This document shows, piece by piece, positions 1 to 8,290 of a DNA stretch of 64,000 nucleotides. Under the pieces are notes generated by a model. That model was not told the DNA's origin, did no database searches, and was given only the letters and a program-made list of their open reading frames with translations. The stretch comes from an uncultured Litoreibacter sp. GTDB lineage: Bacteria > Pseudomonadota > Alphaproteobacteria > Rhodobacterales > Rhodobacteraceae. The stretch spans positions 738,359-802,358 of the forward strand of contig CANLVO010000002.1 of NCBI GenBank assembly GCA_947494645.1, written 5' to 3'. Both the position numbers and the translations under genes were made by a program. Positions within the stretch are counted from its first letter, which is position 1. Each line of letters starts with the position of its first letter.

Positions 1-1
1 T

Positions 2-334
2 CTACTTGATGGGCTCGGTGTCGCTGCAACGCCGCTCTTTATCTCTGTCGACCCTGAGCGCGACACGCCAGAGGTTGTTGCCGAGTTTGCAGATGTGATG
101 CATCCCAAGATGATCGGGCTGACGGGCTCTCCAGCACAAGTCAAGGCTGCCAGCCAAGCTTACCGGACATTCTACAAAAAGCAGCCGGGTGGGGGTGACG
201 ATTATTTGGTGGACCATTCCACATTTACCTACCTTGTGCTGCCTGAGCAGGGTTTCGTAGATTTCTTCCGCCGTGATGCGACCCCTGACCAGATTGCAGA
301 GACGGTGGCGTGCTACGCGAATGCGACCTCCTAG
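2..334 (+). CDS. senC: SCO1/SenC family copper chaperone (5' truncated)
   Basis: This is the C-terminal part of a SCO1/SenC/PrrC protein, a membrane-anchored copper chaperone with a thioredoxin fold that helps assemble cytochrome c oxidase. The open frame runs off the left edge, so the anchor and the CxxxC copper site are not visible. What remains shows the family core 'FISVDPERDTP', the segment 'IGLTGSP', and the late copper-ligand histidine in 'YLVDHSTFTYLV'. It stops 81 nt before regA. In Rhodobacter, senC/prrC lies between regB and regA, which supports the call. The right end is certain; the true start is outside the window. Confidence 0.88.
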   Translation, partial: LLDGLGVAATPLFISVDPERDTPEVVAEFADVMHPKMIGLTGSPAQVKAASQAYRTFYKKQPGGGDDYLVDHSTFTYLVLPEQGFVDFFRRDATPDQIAETVACYANATS

Positions 335-415
335 AGTTGAATCGTCCTGAAGATTTGACCGCAAGGTCGGCGCACCCTACCTAAGAGGCAACAATTGCTC
401 AGAAAGGTCGGTGCA

Positions 416-970
416 ATGGCTGACAGCACACTTGCCAAGATTGGGGAGGACCGCTCCCTGCTGATCGTCGATGATGACGAGCCGTTCCTGCGCCGTCTCG
501 CCCGCGCTATGGAAAAGCGGGGCTTCGAGCCAGAGGCGGTGGAAACCGTCGCGGCTGGGAAGGCTATCGCTACGGCGCGGCCTCCGGCCTATGCGGTCAT
601 CGACTTGCGGCTTGAGGATGGCAATGGGCTGGATGTGGTTGAGGTGCTCCGCGAACGCCGCCCCGATGCGCGGGTTGTGGTGCTGACAGGCTACGGCGCG
701 ATTGCGACGGCGGTGGCGGCAGTCAAGATCGGGGCCACAGATTATCTGTCCAAACCCGCAGATGCCAATGACGTCACCAACGCGCTTTTGGCCAGCAGCG
801 ACGAGCGCCCGCCACCACCCGAGAATCCGATGTCGGCGGACCGCGTGCGCTGGGAACACATTCAGAGGGTCTATGAGCTGTGCGACCGCAACGTCTCAGA
901 GACTGCGCGGCGGCTTAACATGCACCGCCGGACCTTGCAGCGGATTCTGGCCAAGCGGAGCCCGCGCTAA
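416..970 (+). CDS. regA: Redox response regulator RegA/PrrA/ActR
   Basis: Response regulator of the RegB/RegA (PrrBA, ActSR) redox system, which controls photosynthesis, respiration, carbon and nitrogen fixation genes in Alphaproteobacteria. The receiver domain (residues 1-125) has the acidic pocket 'VDDDE' and the phospho-acceptor D63 in 'VIDLRLEDG'. After a four-proline linker, the Fis-type helix-turn-helix 'SETARRLNMHRRTLQR' forms the C-terminus. A TTG start at 395 is possible, but ATG 416 has an AAAGG ribosome site about 9 nt upstream and gives 184 residues, the usual RegA length. senC lies upstream and a lipoprotein gene abuts its stop. No hvrA-like gene follows, unlike Rhodobacter capsulatus. 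Confidence 0.95.
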   Translation: MADSTLAKIGEDRSLLIVDDDEPFLRRLARAMEKRGFEPEAVETVAAGKAIATARPPAYAVIDLRLEDGNGLDVVEVLRERRPDARVVVLTGYGAIATAVAAVKIGATDYLSKPADANDVTNALLASSDERPPPPENPMSADRVRWEHIQRVYELCDRNVSETARRLNMHRRTLQRILAKRSPR

Positions 971-1318
971 ATGCGCTTTAAGGCCGGGGCTTATCTGGGT
1001 ATCTTCTTAGCGCTTGCCGCCTGCGCTTCAACTGAGCCAAACAGCGCTCCAGCGTCAGAACCCATAGCCTTCCTGCTGGATGCGCGCGGCATTCAGGTCA
1101 CCGGCCAGCCGGGCCGCGTGGATTTTGGACGCACAGATCATTCCGCCATCTCTGCCATGTCGAAGCTGGTGGGCGCGGGAGCTGTGTCGCAAGGGTCCTG
1201 CGGCGTTGTCAGCTATGCCACTTGGCCTGACCAGACCGTTTTGTACTTCGAGGCTGGCGACTTTCGCGGGTGGTCCAGCCCGACCGGGAGCGCCGGGCTG
1301 ACCTGCGGCGCGGTCTGA
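971..1318 (+). CDS. Small conserved lipoprotein, unknown function
   Basis: A 115-residue protein whose ATG follows the regA stop codon directly, so the two are probably co-translated. The N-terminus is a lipoprotein signal: basic start, hydrophobic stretch and lipobox 'LAAC' at about residues 15-18, predicting lipidation of the Cys. The mature part is short, has two further cysteines ('SCG' and 'TCG') that may form a disulfide, and no motif I recognise. Position after regA suggests co-expression with the redox regulator but says nothing about function. Confidence 0.75.
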   Translation: MRFKAGAYLGIFLALAACASTEPNSAPASEPIAFLLDARGIQVTGQPGRVDFGRTDHSAISAMSKLVGAGAVSQGSCGVVSYATWPDQTVLYFEAGDFRGWSSPTGSAGLTCGAV

Positions 1319-1334
1319 ACCGGGCCACTACCTT

Positions 1335-1445
1335 CTACCAGAACGTTCTGATCAAAGGCACATGGCTTACACCGTGGCGGCGTTGTGCGCGGTGCGAAGG
1401 TGGTGAAGGTTTCTCTTTGCGGGATTTAGCGAATGGGCTGAACAT
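1335..1445 (-). CDS. Putative 36-residue basic small protein
   Basis: An open frame of 36 codons read leftwards from ATG 1445 to TAG 1335. It is preceded by a full AGGAGG ribosome site (plus-strand 1450-1455), unusually strong for this window. The peptide is very basic and proline-rich ('KSRKEKPSPPSHRAQRRH'). It lies 17 nt downstream of the stop of another small minus-strand ORF, as in a two-gene operon. No family is recognised. The main support is the ribosome site and the tandem arrangement; expression is unproven. Confidence 0.4.
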   Translation of the reverse strand: MFSPFAKSRKEKPSPPSHRAQRRHGVSHVPLIRTFW

Positions 1446-1462
1446 AAGACCTCCTCTCTAAG

Positions 1463-1624
1463 TTATTGAAAGAATGAGTAGGGGTTGTGACGCCGCGCGC
1501 GTTCTGTCTCACGCCGTTTGGGGTCGGCGACGAAACGGTCTGCGAACTGGCCCTTCGGGTCCTGCCATTGCTGAGGATCCTGCCGAGTTGCGGTCATCAT
1601 CATATCTGCAATAATTGAAAGCAT
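1463..1624 (-). CDS. Putative 53-residue small protein divergent from LysR gene
   Basis: Reading leftwards from ATG 1624 gives 53 codons ending at TAA 1463. A GGAGAA ribosome site lies just upstream. The product begins with a short hydrophobic run rich in methionine ('MLSIIADMMM') and continues as a charged tail with 'PKGQFADRFVADPKRRE' and an aromatic end 'NPYSFFQ'. It is transcribed away from the LysR gene with a 99-nt shared upstream region, the usual layout for a LysR regulator and its target. Function unknown. Confidence 0.5.
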   Translation of the reverse strand: MLSIIADMMMTATRQDPQQWQDPKGQFADRFVADPKRRETERARRHNPYSFFQ

Positions 1625-1723
1625 GGCTTTGTTCTCCGTTTGGGTTTCTTGCCTCTTTATGCCAGTATGAATGCAGAATACCGAGTCACTATGATTTCTA
1701 AGATGTAAGTAGGACTTTCATAT

Positions 1724-2602
1724 ATGGATTGGCGGGACGTCCCCTCCCTATCTGCGCTGCGTGCGTTTGAGGCTATGTCGCGCCTTGGCGGCTTCTCCGC
1801 CGCCGCCCGCGAGTTGAATGTGACCCATGCCGCAATCGCCCAACATGTGCGGGGGCTTGAGGGGGAGCTTGGCCAGACGCTTGTCACACGAGAAGGCCGC
1901 GGTATGGCGTTGACAGAGGCAGGTCGCATCCTCGCGACTGCTCTGTCTGACGGTTTTGCGGAGATATCGGCTGGCGTGGCTCAAACGCGGAGCTACGGCG
2001 CCGAACAGCCGCTGAAGATTGCCATGACCCCCAGCTTTGCCGAGAACTGGCTGATGCCACGTATCGGGTCGTTCTGGACAGAGCACCCGACGATCAAGCT
2101 GGCAATGGTTCCGGGCTACGAACTCGTTGATCTAAAGCGCGACGGGTTCGATATGGCGATCCGCTACGGGCGCGGCGGCTGGGACGGCGTGGATGCGCAA
2201 TATCTGGTGAGCGCGGGAAACGTAGTTGTTGCGACGCCGGAGTTGGCAGCACAGGTCCCCCACGGCGACGTGGCAGCGCTCAGTAAACAGCGCTGGCTGC
2301 ATGAGGTCGGCCGCGCGGAGCCGCGTGCTTGGTTGGCAGAGCAGGGGTTGGAGTTCCCGCCCGAGCAAAAGACGGAGTTCACCATGAATACGATGGTGCT
2401 TGCTGCTACGCGGGCGGGCTATGGGTTCTCATTGCAGGGCAGGGCGCTGGTAGAGGCCGACCTGGCCGCTGGCCGTCTTGTTAGCGTATTTGAAGCGCAG
2501 AAATCCAACTTGGCTTATTACATCCTGACCCGGCCCGGGATGGTTTCTTCCGACTTGAAGGTTTTCCGGGACTGGTTAATTCGGGTCGCTGAAGAGGCCT
2601 AA
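1724..2602 (+). CDS. LysR-family transcriptional regulator (GcvA-like; possible HvrB counterpart)
   Basis: A 292-residue LysR regulator. The winged helix-turn-helix is at residues 5-65 ('LSALRAFEAMSRLGGFSAAARELNVTH' region), followed by the substrate-binding domain from about residue 90. 'DMAIRYGRGGWDG' is typical of the GcvA branch. It ends overlapping the convergent GNAT gene by 4 nt. In R. capsulatus a LysR protein, HvrB, activates the neighbouring ahcY; here ahcY lies 1.5 kb downstream in the same regA neighbourhood, so HvrB equivalence is plausible but only inferred. The divergent small ORF at 1463-1624 is the other candidate target. Confidence 0.9.
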   Translation: MDWRDVPSLSALRAFEAMSRLGGFSAAARELNVTHAAIAQHVRGLEGELGQTLVTREGRGMALTEAGRILATALSDGFAEISAGVAQTRSYGAEQPLKIAMTPSFAENWLMPRIGSFWTEHPTIKLAMVPGYELVDLKRDGFDMAIRYGRGGWDGVDAQYLVSAGNVVVATPELAAQVPHGDVAALSKQRWLHEVGRAEPRAWLAEQGLEFPPEQKTEFTMNTMVLAATRAGYGFSLQGRALVEADLAAGRLVSVFEAQKSNLAYYILTRPGMVSSDLKVFRDWLIRVAEEA

Positions 2603-3072
2603 AGCAACATGCGCTTGTGAATACGGTCAACCGGCGTGCCATCGTTCAGCGGGACGTTCTTTGTCACCGAGTGGTCCTCGAACCCCATCTTTGAATAATA
2701 GGCGAGCCCGCCGGTGTTATCCGCACGGATCGTAGCATCGAGCACCCGGTAACCGGCTGCAACACTCGCGGCACGGGTGGCTTTGAACAACGCGGTCCCA
2801 ATACCGCGTTGTGCGGTGCCGGGGCGGGCAAAGGTCGCAATACTGCCCATGTCGTTGGGATCCATCGGACGCATCCATTGCATGCCCTCAAGTCCTGCCT
2901 CGCTTTCGGCGACGTGAATAAATGTCTTGGGGTCACCGCTTTCGATCAGCGGGTCGAAAAAGCTGGGGTCCACTGCAACCTGGTAGGCAGTTGTGCCGCC
3001 AATCTCGATCACAGCGTTCAGGATTTCGGTCAAGGCTTGCGCGTCTGCGGAACGGGCGGCGCGAATGATCAT
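2599..3072 (-). CDS. GNAT family N-acetyltransferase
   Basis: A 157-residue acetyltransferase of the GNAT fold, which transfers acetyl from acetyl-CoA to an amine. The acetyl-CoA pyrophosphate loop appears as 'QRGIGTALF' at about residues 88-96. The C-terminal part has 'NTGGLAYYSKMGFE', the usual motif B region. Its start overlaps the upstream HD-domain gene by 4 nt (ATGA), indicating translational coupling. Substrate cannot be read from the sequence. Confidence 0.88.
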   Translation of the reverse strand: MIIRAARSADAQALTEILNAVIEIGGTTAYQVAVDPSFFDPLIESGDPKTFIHVAESEAGLEGMQWMRPMDPNDMGSIATFARPGTAQRGIGTALFKATRAASVAAGYRVLDATIRADNTGGLAYYSKMGFEDHSVTKNVPLNDGTPVDRIHKRMLL

Positions 3073-3656
3073 GCAAAAAGCTCCTCGAACCGGGCGAGGA
3101 AGTCGGCTTTCACCTCCATTGGCGGGCGCGGTTTCAGTTTGGTGGGCAGAGCCAGCTTCCCGCTAGGGGCGCCAAAGAAGCGGTTGCTCTCCTCGATAGA
3201 GAACCCCGCGATCTGTGTGGCTTCCAGCCAAGCCGACAGCCTGTCAGCTGCCTTGATCTGCTTTTTCACCGCAACCGGGATTGTTGCAGGTAGGCCAAAA
3301 CGCAGGTGGATGGCGGCGGTCAGTCGGTCATCAAGCTCGCCATACCCGGGCCCGACGGCGGATTTCACCGGGCTGATCATGTCGCCGATAACATATTCCG
3401 GTGCGTCATGCAGCAGGGCAGCAAGCTGCCATTTTACGGGGGCAGAGGGGTTTGCGGCGGTGAAAAGTTGCTCCACCAGAACCGAGTGTTCGGCCACCGA
3501 GTAAGGGAAATCGCCATAGGTCTGCCCGTTCCACCGCGCGACAAAAGCAAGGCCGTGGGCGATATCCTCGATCTCGATATCCATAGGGGTCGGGTCCAGC
3601 AGATCCAACCTGCGGCCCGATAGCATCCGTTGCCATGCGCGGGGTTGTTTGGCCAT
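3069..3656 (-). CDS. HD-domain phosphohydrolase (YfbR-like)
   Basis: A 195-residue HD-domain protein resembling 5'-deoxynucleotidase YfbR-type metal-dependent phosphohydrolases. The metal-binding residues are in 'VAEHS' (about residue 56) and the HD pair 'LLHDAPEYVIGD' (about residues 82-93), with a later Asp in 'KAADRLSAWLEA'. These fit a divalent-metal site hydrolysing a nucleotide phosphate. It is the first gene of a two-gene unit with the GNAT gene and is divergent from a small secreted-protein gene. Exact substrate is unassigned. Confidence 0.85.
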   Translation of the reverse strand: MAKQPRAWQRMLSGRRLDLLDPTPMDIEIEDIAHGLAFVARWNGQTYGDFPYSVAEHSVLVEQLFTAANPSAPVKWQLAALLHDAPEYVIGDMISPVKSAVGPGYGELDDRLTAAIHLRFGLPATIPVAVKKQIKAADRLSAWLEATQIAGFSIEESNRFFGAPSGKLALPTKLKPRPPMEVKADFLARFEELFA

Positions 3657-3732
3657 GCGTTGCGATCACCCGTTTGTGTGTCTCTGGAACCTTTTGCGGC
3701 GTCTTTTCGTTTTATCCACGAAGGAGAGACCA

Positions 3733-4047
3733 ATGAAACCGCTTTTTGCCGCTGCCGCCCTGATCGTCACAACCCTGCCTGCATTTGCTCAGGAGGAGGC
3801 CGTTTGCCTTCCGACAGAGGAGGCCGAGGCCGCACTGGTTGACTGGTACGGCGAAACGCCAGTGGCAGGAGACGTCGCGGACGGCCACCTTATGTGGGCG
3901 GCGGGGATTGGACAAAGCTGGACATTGTTGAGCTACGAAGCGGACGGTACGAGTTGTACTCTTGCGCAGGGTGAGAACTGGTCGCCTCATCTGCACAGTG
4001 ACGCGCTGGTCACGATGCTCTTGGCTGATCGTGGAACACAGGGGTAA
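3733..4047 (+). CDS. Small secreted protein, unknown function
   Basis: A 104-residue protein with a clear signal peptide: 'MKPLFAAAALIVTTLPAFAQ', with cleavage expected after AFA. The mature part has two cysteines ('VCLP' and 'SCTL') likely to be oxidised in the periplasm. ATG 3733 is chosen because AAGGAG lies 6 nt upstream and because the signal peptide starts there; an in-frame upstream ATG at 3649 would bury it. The product is probably periplasmic. No family recognised. Confidence 0.7.
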   Translation: MKPLFAAAALIVTTLPAFAQEEAVCLPTEEAEAALVDWYGETPVAGDVADGHLMWAAGIGQSWTLLSYEADGTSCTLAQGENWSPHLHSDALVTMLLADRGTQG

Positions 4048-4135
4048 TTCGTCGCGCCCAAGTTATGTAGCCCACCATTGAGATAGCACGATTAAGGTGT
4101 TACGCGGTCCTCAAATAGACACGAGGACGCAAAAC

Positions 4136-5524
4136 ATGGCGAACGACTATATAGTAAAAGACATTGAGCTTGCCGCTTACGGCCGCAAGGAACTTGATAT
4201 TGCCGAAACCGAAATGCCGGGCCTGATGGCACTGCGCGACGAGTACGGCAAGAGCAAGCCGCTGAAAGGCGCGCGGATCGTAGGCTCGCTGCACATGACC
4301 ATCCAAACTGCTGTCCTGATTGAGACGCTGGTTGAGCTGGGTGCTGACGTGCGCTGGGCTTCTTGCAACATCTTCTCCACACAAGATCATGCAGCGGCGG
4401 CCATTGCAGCTGGCGGAACACCGGTCTTCGCGATCAAGGGCCAATCGCTGGAGGAGCACTGGGACTACCTCGACAAGTCGTTCATGTTCCCCGAGGGCCC
4501 AAACCTGATCCTCGATGATGGCGGCGATGCGACGCTCTACATCCTTCTCGGCGCACGCGCAGAGGCGGGCGAAGAGGTGCTGGCTGTGCCAACTTCCGAA
4601 GAGGAAGAAGTCATCAAGCAGCAAATCGCAAAACGCATGGAAGCCTCACCTGGCTGGTTCACAAAGATGCGCGATCAGATTGTGGGTGTTTCGGAAGAAA
4701 CCACCACCGGCGTTCACCGCCTCTATGACCTGTTCAAAAATGGCCAGCTGCCCTTCCCAGCGATCAACGTGAACGACAGTGTCACCAAGTCGAAATTCGA
4801 CAACAAATACGGCTGCAAAGAGAGCCTCGTAGACGGCATTCGCCGCGCCACTGATACGATGATGGCCGGCAAAGTCGCGGTCGTGATGGGCTATGGCGAT
4901 GTGGGCAAGGGCTCTGCGGCGTCTCTGCGCGGCGCTGGCGCGCGCGTTAAGGTCACCGAGGTTGACCCAATCTGTGCGCTGCAGGCCGCCATGGATGGGT
5001 TCGAAGTTGTAATCCTCGAAGAAGAACTGGCAAACGCCGATATCTTCATCACAACCACCGGCAACAAGGACGTAATCCGCATCGAGCACATGCGTGAGAT
5101 GAAGGACATGGCGATCGTGGGCAACATCGGCCACTTCGACAATGAGATCCAAGTCGCCGCGCTGAAGAACCACAAGTGGACGAACATCAAAGAGCAAGTC
5201 GACATGATCGAGATGCCCAACGGCAATCGTCTGATCTTGCTCTCGGAAGGCCGTTTGCTGAACCTCGGCAACGCCACAGGGCACCCGTCTTTCGTGATGT
5301 CTGCCTCCTTCACCAATCAGGTGCTGGCGCAGATCGAGCTGTGGACCAACACCGACGCATACAAGAACGAGGTCTACATCCTGCCCAAGCATCTCGATGA
5401 GAAAGTGGCCCGGCTGCATCTGGACCGCATCGGGGTGAAGCTGACCAAACTGGACCCGGAGCAGGCCTCCTATATCGGCGTGTCGCCCGAAGGCCCGTTC
5501 AAGCCGGAGCATTACCGCTACTAA
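4136..5524 (+). CDS. ahcY: Adenosylhomocysteinase (S-adenosyl-L-homocysteine hydrolase)
   Basis: Cytosolic NAD-dependent enzyme splitting S-adenosylhomocysteine into adenosine and homocysteine, which removes the inhibitor of methyltransferases. The 462-residue product has the N-terminal substrate motif '[15 protein letters not shown]', the NAD-binding loop '[18 protein letters not shown]' at about residues 256-273, and the conserved C-terminus 'KPEHYRY'. ATG 4136 is chosen over an in-frame upstream start because it gives the usual N-terminus. The 88-nt leader shows no convincing S-adenosylhomocysteine riboswitch. The next gene begins immediately after the stop. Confidence 0.98.
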   Translation: MANDYIVKDIELAAYGRKELDIAETEMPGLMALRDEYGKSKPLKGARIVGSLHMTIQTAVLIETLVELGADVRWASCNIFSTQDHAAAAIAAGGTPVFAIKGQSLEEHWDYLDKSFMFPEGPNLILDDGGDATLYILLGARAEAGEEVLAVPTSEEEEVIKQQIAKRMEASPGWFTKMRDQIVGVSEETTTGVHRLYDLFKNGQLPFPAINVNDSVTKSKFDNKYGCKESLVDGIRRATDTMMAGKVAVVMGYGDVGKGSAASLRGAGARVKVTEVDPICALQAAMDGFEVVILEEELANADIFITTTGNKDVIRIEHMREMKDMAIVGNIGHFDNEIQVAALKNHKWTNIKEQVDMIEMPNGNRLILLSEGRLLNLGNATGHPSFVMSASFTNQVLAQIELWTNTDAYKNEVYILPKHLDEKVARLHLDRIGVKLTKLDPEQASYIGVSPEGPFKPEHYRY

Positions 5525-6223
5525 ATGTGGGCCCTCTCTGGAATTTTCAGCGCCACCCTGCTTGCCTGCGGGGTGGCGCTTTGCCTTTGGCAACTGGCGG
5601 TGCATCCCGACACGCCCTTACCTCGCGAGTGGAACCCCACCAAGCGGCTTTATCTCGATGACCCGGTGACGTTCCTGACGCCTTATAAGCTGAACGCGGC
5701 GGCAGGTGATGCGCAGCTGTGTCGCGAGGTTGTAGCGGCCTCTGACATCCGCGCCACGATGCTCGATCCGCTGGAGGTCAGCCCCCAATGCGGCATCGAA
5801 AACCGCGTGCGGTTGTCAGGTGCCGGGCAATCTGCGCTGGCACCGCTAGAAACAAGCTGCGCAGTGGCCCTGAGGCTCGCAATGTGGGAAAAGCAGGGGG
5901 TCCAACCAGCTGCGCAACGCCATTTTGGGCAGGGCGTCGCCCGTATCAACCATTTTTCGAGCTACAATTGCCGCGCTATTCGGGGCTCGACCACCCGGAT
6001 GAGCCTGCACGCCACGGCTGAGGCAATCGATGTTTCCGGTTTTGTGCTGGATAGTGGCAAGTCACTGAGCTTAAAGGCAGATTGGGACCGAGAACTGGCC
6101 TTTTTCGAAGAGGTACGTGACAGCGCCTGTACTTGGTTCGAGACCACTTTGGGGCCTGATTACAACGCGCTGCATGCCGACCACTTTCATCTGCAATCGC
6201 GGGGCTGGGGCACCTGCCGATGA
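5525..6223 (+). CDS. Extensin-like C-terminal domain protein
   Basis: A 232-residue protein with one N-terminal hydrophobic segment (about residues 5-24), acting as an uncleaved anchor or signal. The rest matches the bacterial extensin-like family (PF06904). The diagnostic segments are 'SYNCR' followed by 'RMSLHATAEAIDVSGF' and the terminal 'LHADHFHLQSRGWGTC'; their His/Asp pattern resembles metal-dependent cell-wall peptidases. Four or more conserved cysteines imply an oxidising compartment. The ATG touches the ahcY stop, so it is probably translated from the same mRNA, although no functional link is evident. Confidence 0.85.
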   Translation: MWALSGIFSATLLACGVALCLWQLAVHPDTPLPREWNPTKRLYLDDPVTFLTPYKLNAAAGDAQLCREVVAASDIRATMLDPLEVSPQCGIENRVRLSGAGQSALAPLETSCAVALRLAMWEKQGVQPAAQRHFGQGVARINHFSSYNCRAIRGSTTRMSLHATAEAIDVSGFVLDSGKSLSLKADWDRELAFFEEVRDSACTWFETTLGPDYNALHADHFHLQSRGWGTCR

Positions 6224-6347
6224 CGCAATCCCGCCTACGGGGAATTGTGTGCGAAAAATTCCTTTGTTTCGGCTCGGTTAGCCTCTAGATTGCAGGCCCA
6301 AGGCCGGATTTATTGGCCGGACACTTTTTATTGGTGGGAGAGCTCAT

Positions 6348-6689
6348 ATGGGCAAGAGAGAAGACCTGATCGCGCAATATGCGGATGATCTGAAAAACAA
6401 ATGCGGCATGACACCTGACATGGACCTGCTGACCAAAGTCACTATCGGCTGTGGTCCTGCGATTTATAACGCGGATGCGTCCACTGTTGCAGGTAGCCAG
6501 CCCGATGAGTTGGAAACAGTGAAGAACAACTTTCTCATCAAGAAGCTTGGCTTGGCTGACAGCCCGGCGCTGATGGATGCGATCAACTCTGTGATTGCGA
6601 CCTACGGCCAGTCCGAGCGCAACAAATACCGTGCGGTCATCTATTACATGCTGACCAAGCACTTCAACAAAGAGTCCGTCTACGGCTAA
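6348..6689 (+). CDS. DUF2853 family protein
   Basis: A 113-residue soluble protein that I recognise as DUF2853, a small family of unknown function common in Alphaproteobacteria and Bacteroidetes. Features include 'YADDLKNKCG' near the start and the conserved end 'NKYRAVIYYMLTKHF'. It is preceded by a GGGAGAG-type ribosome site and followed by a clear intrinsic terminator, so it is probably a single-gene unit. Confidence 0.8.
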   Translation: MGKREDLIAQYADDLKNKCGMTPDMDLLTKVTIGCGPAIYNADASTVAGSQPDELETVKNNFLIKKLGLADSPALMDAINSVIATYGQSERNKYRAVIYYMLTKHFNKESVYG

Positions 6690-6711
6690 GCTCTTTCGCG
6701 ATCTGAATTTG

Positions 6712-6744
6712 AAAAGCGTCTGCCTCTCGGGGCGGGCGCTTTTT
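6712..6744 (+). terminator. Intrinsic terminator after the DUF2853 gene
   Basis: A 13-nt arm AAAAGCGTCTGCC pairs with GGCGGGCGCTTTTT across a 6-nt loop, using two G-U pairs, and ends in a run of five Ts. It starts 23 nt after the stop codon. Confidence 0.8.
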
Positions 6745-6928
6745 CCGTTAAAATTCGCCGCTAATTTGGAACAAAGTCTGAGGGCATTTCATTTGCCTGA
6801 GTACCGCTGATGCGCGTATGAATTGCTCCAGTTTCTGCGCGCGTGGTGCGAAACCCTTGTGTGTGGGGTAGTGGGGGATGCTGGCAGAGGCTGGCATCCC
6901 CTATCCTATTCTACACATGCCTTTGGGC

Positions 6929-7342
6929 CTAAAGGCCGCCCATCTTGCAGATCAGCTCCCATTCCTGCGACGTGACAGGTTGCACCGACAATCGGGAGTT
7001 CTTGACCAGCACCATCTCGGCCAGACGCTCCTCTGCCTTGATATCATCAAGATGCACCGGCGTTATCAGCGGCTGCACGGCCTTGATGTCCACGCACTCC
7101 CAGCGCTCGTCATCCGTAGTGCTGTCCGGATGGGCCTCGTTGATGACCTCGACGATGCCTACGATCTCCCGGCCTTTCTGAGAATGATAGAAGAACCCCC
7201 GATCGCCAACCTGCATCTCGCGCATGAAGTTGCGTGCTTGATAATTGCGTACGCCGTCCCATTCCTCGCCAGCATCGCCCTTGGCCATTTGCTGGTCCCA
7301 GGACCAGGTTGAGGTTTCCGATTTGAAGAGCCAATACGCCAT
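6929..7342 (-). CDS. EVE domain-containing protein
   Basis: A 137-residue single-domain EVE protein, a PUA-like fold thought to bind modified nucleobases or nucleic acids. The characteristic start 'MAYWLFKSETSTWSWDQQ' and the motif 'WDGVRNYQARNFMREMQVGD' are both present, as is 'FYHSQKGREIVGIVEV'. It is the last gene of the tsaD-gpsA-EVE unit, 12 nt after gpsA, an arrangement I have seen described for alphaproteobacteria. Physiological role remains open. Confidence 0.92.
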   Translation of the reverse strand: MAYWLFKSETSTWSWDQQMAKGDAGEEWDGVRNYQARNFMREMQVGDRGFFYHSQKGREIVGIVEVINEAHPDSTTDDERWECVDIKAVQPLITPVHLDDIKAEERLAEMVLVKNSRLSVQPVTSQEWELICKMGGL

Positions 7343-7354
7343 GTTTTCCCTCCG

Positions 7355-8290
7355 CTATTCAGATGTCAGTGGTCTTCTCAGCAACGCATCAAGCGCCTGC
7401 CTCAGCGTGATCTTCTCACCTACAATGTCCGCCACGACTTGCGTGATGGGCATGTCCAACCCATGCGCTGCCGCAAGATCCAACGTGGCCTGCGCGGTCG
7501 CGCGACCTTCCACGGTCTTGCCTTCGGCCGGGGGGTCACCCGCGCCAAGCGCATAACCAAAGGCATAGTTGCGAGATTGTGGCGAGGTGCATGTCAGTGC
7601 CAGATCACCAAAGCCCGCAAGCCCATAGAGCGTTTCGGGTTTTGCGCCAAGTTTCAGCGCAAGACGATGCGTCTCCGCCATGCCGCGCGTCATCAGCGCG
7701 GCGCGGGCGCTTTCGCCCAGCCCCGCGCCCATGCAAATGCCGCAGGCAATGGCCACGACATTCTTCAACGCGCCACCCAGCTCGGCCCCCAAAGGGTCGT
7801 CCGAAAGATAGAGCCTCAGTGTGTCCGACGAAAGCATCCCCTGCAGCTCCTGTCCGAGCGCAGCGTCTTCGCAGGCCAGCGTCAGCGCGGTTGGCTTTCC
7901 CACCGATATGTCAGAGGCAAAACTTGGTCCGGTCAGCACCGCCGATGGGCAACCCAGCCGATCCTTAATCACCGCCGTGGGTCCCCGCGTGCTCTTCAGC
8001 TCAATGCCCTTACAGCAGGCAATTGCGGCACGTGGCGCGGTTTTCAGACCTGCTAGGTAACTGTCCATGCCCTGCATCGGAATGGCCGCCAGCAACACGT
8101 CGTCTGCGCCCACGTCCGGGTTGGCTTCAAGCGTCAGTCTGTCTGGCAGCGTCACATCCGGCAGTCTTGGACTGCGCCGCGTGGCGATCACTGGCTCCAT
8201 ATTTCGCCCGGTCAGAGTTACGGGGCGCTCCAGTGCGACCGCTAGAGCTGTTCCGAATGCGCCTGCACCTGCGACGATGATCTTGCTCAT
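7355..8290 (-). CDS. gpsA: Glycerol-3-phosphate dehydrogenase [NAD(P)+]
   Basis: Cytosolic enzyme reducing dihydroxyacetone phosphate to sn-glycerol-3-phosphate for phospholipid synthesis. The N-terminal dinucleotide fold has '[15 protein letters not shown]' at residues 6-20. The catalytic lysine lies in '[15 protein letters not shown]' and the conserved '[14 protein letters not shown]' segment follows. At 311 residues it is at the short end for GpsA (about 320-340) but no block is missing. It overlaps the tsaD stop by 4 nt (ATGA), so the two are translationally coupled. Confidence 0.96.
   Translation of the reverse strand: MSKIIVAGAGAFGTALAVALERPVTLTGRNMEPVIATRRSPRLPDVTLPDRLTLEANPDVGADDVLLAAIPMQGMDSYLAGLKTAPRAAIACCKGIELKSTRGPTAVIKDRLGCPSAVLTGPSFASDISVGKPTALTLACEDAALGQELQGMLSSDTLRLYLSDDPLGAELGGALKNVVAIACGICMGAGLGESARAALMTRGMAETHRLALKLGAKPETLYGLAGFGDLALTCTSPQSRNYAFGYALGAGDPPAEGKTVEGRATAQATLDLAAAHGLDMPITQVVADIVGEKITLRQALDALLRRPLTSE

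Noticed and set aside
49-334. Complete short gene starting at ATG 95
   Set aside because: The frame is open to the left edge and the upstream codons continue the SCO1/SenC sequence, so this is a truncated gene, not a small one.
4048-4135. Possible S-adenosylhomocysteine riboswitch ahead of ahcY
   Set aside because: The 88-nt leader lacks the conserved GC-rich core and pseudoknot partners that I would expect, and no terminator or sequestering hairpin is apparent.
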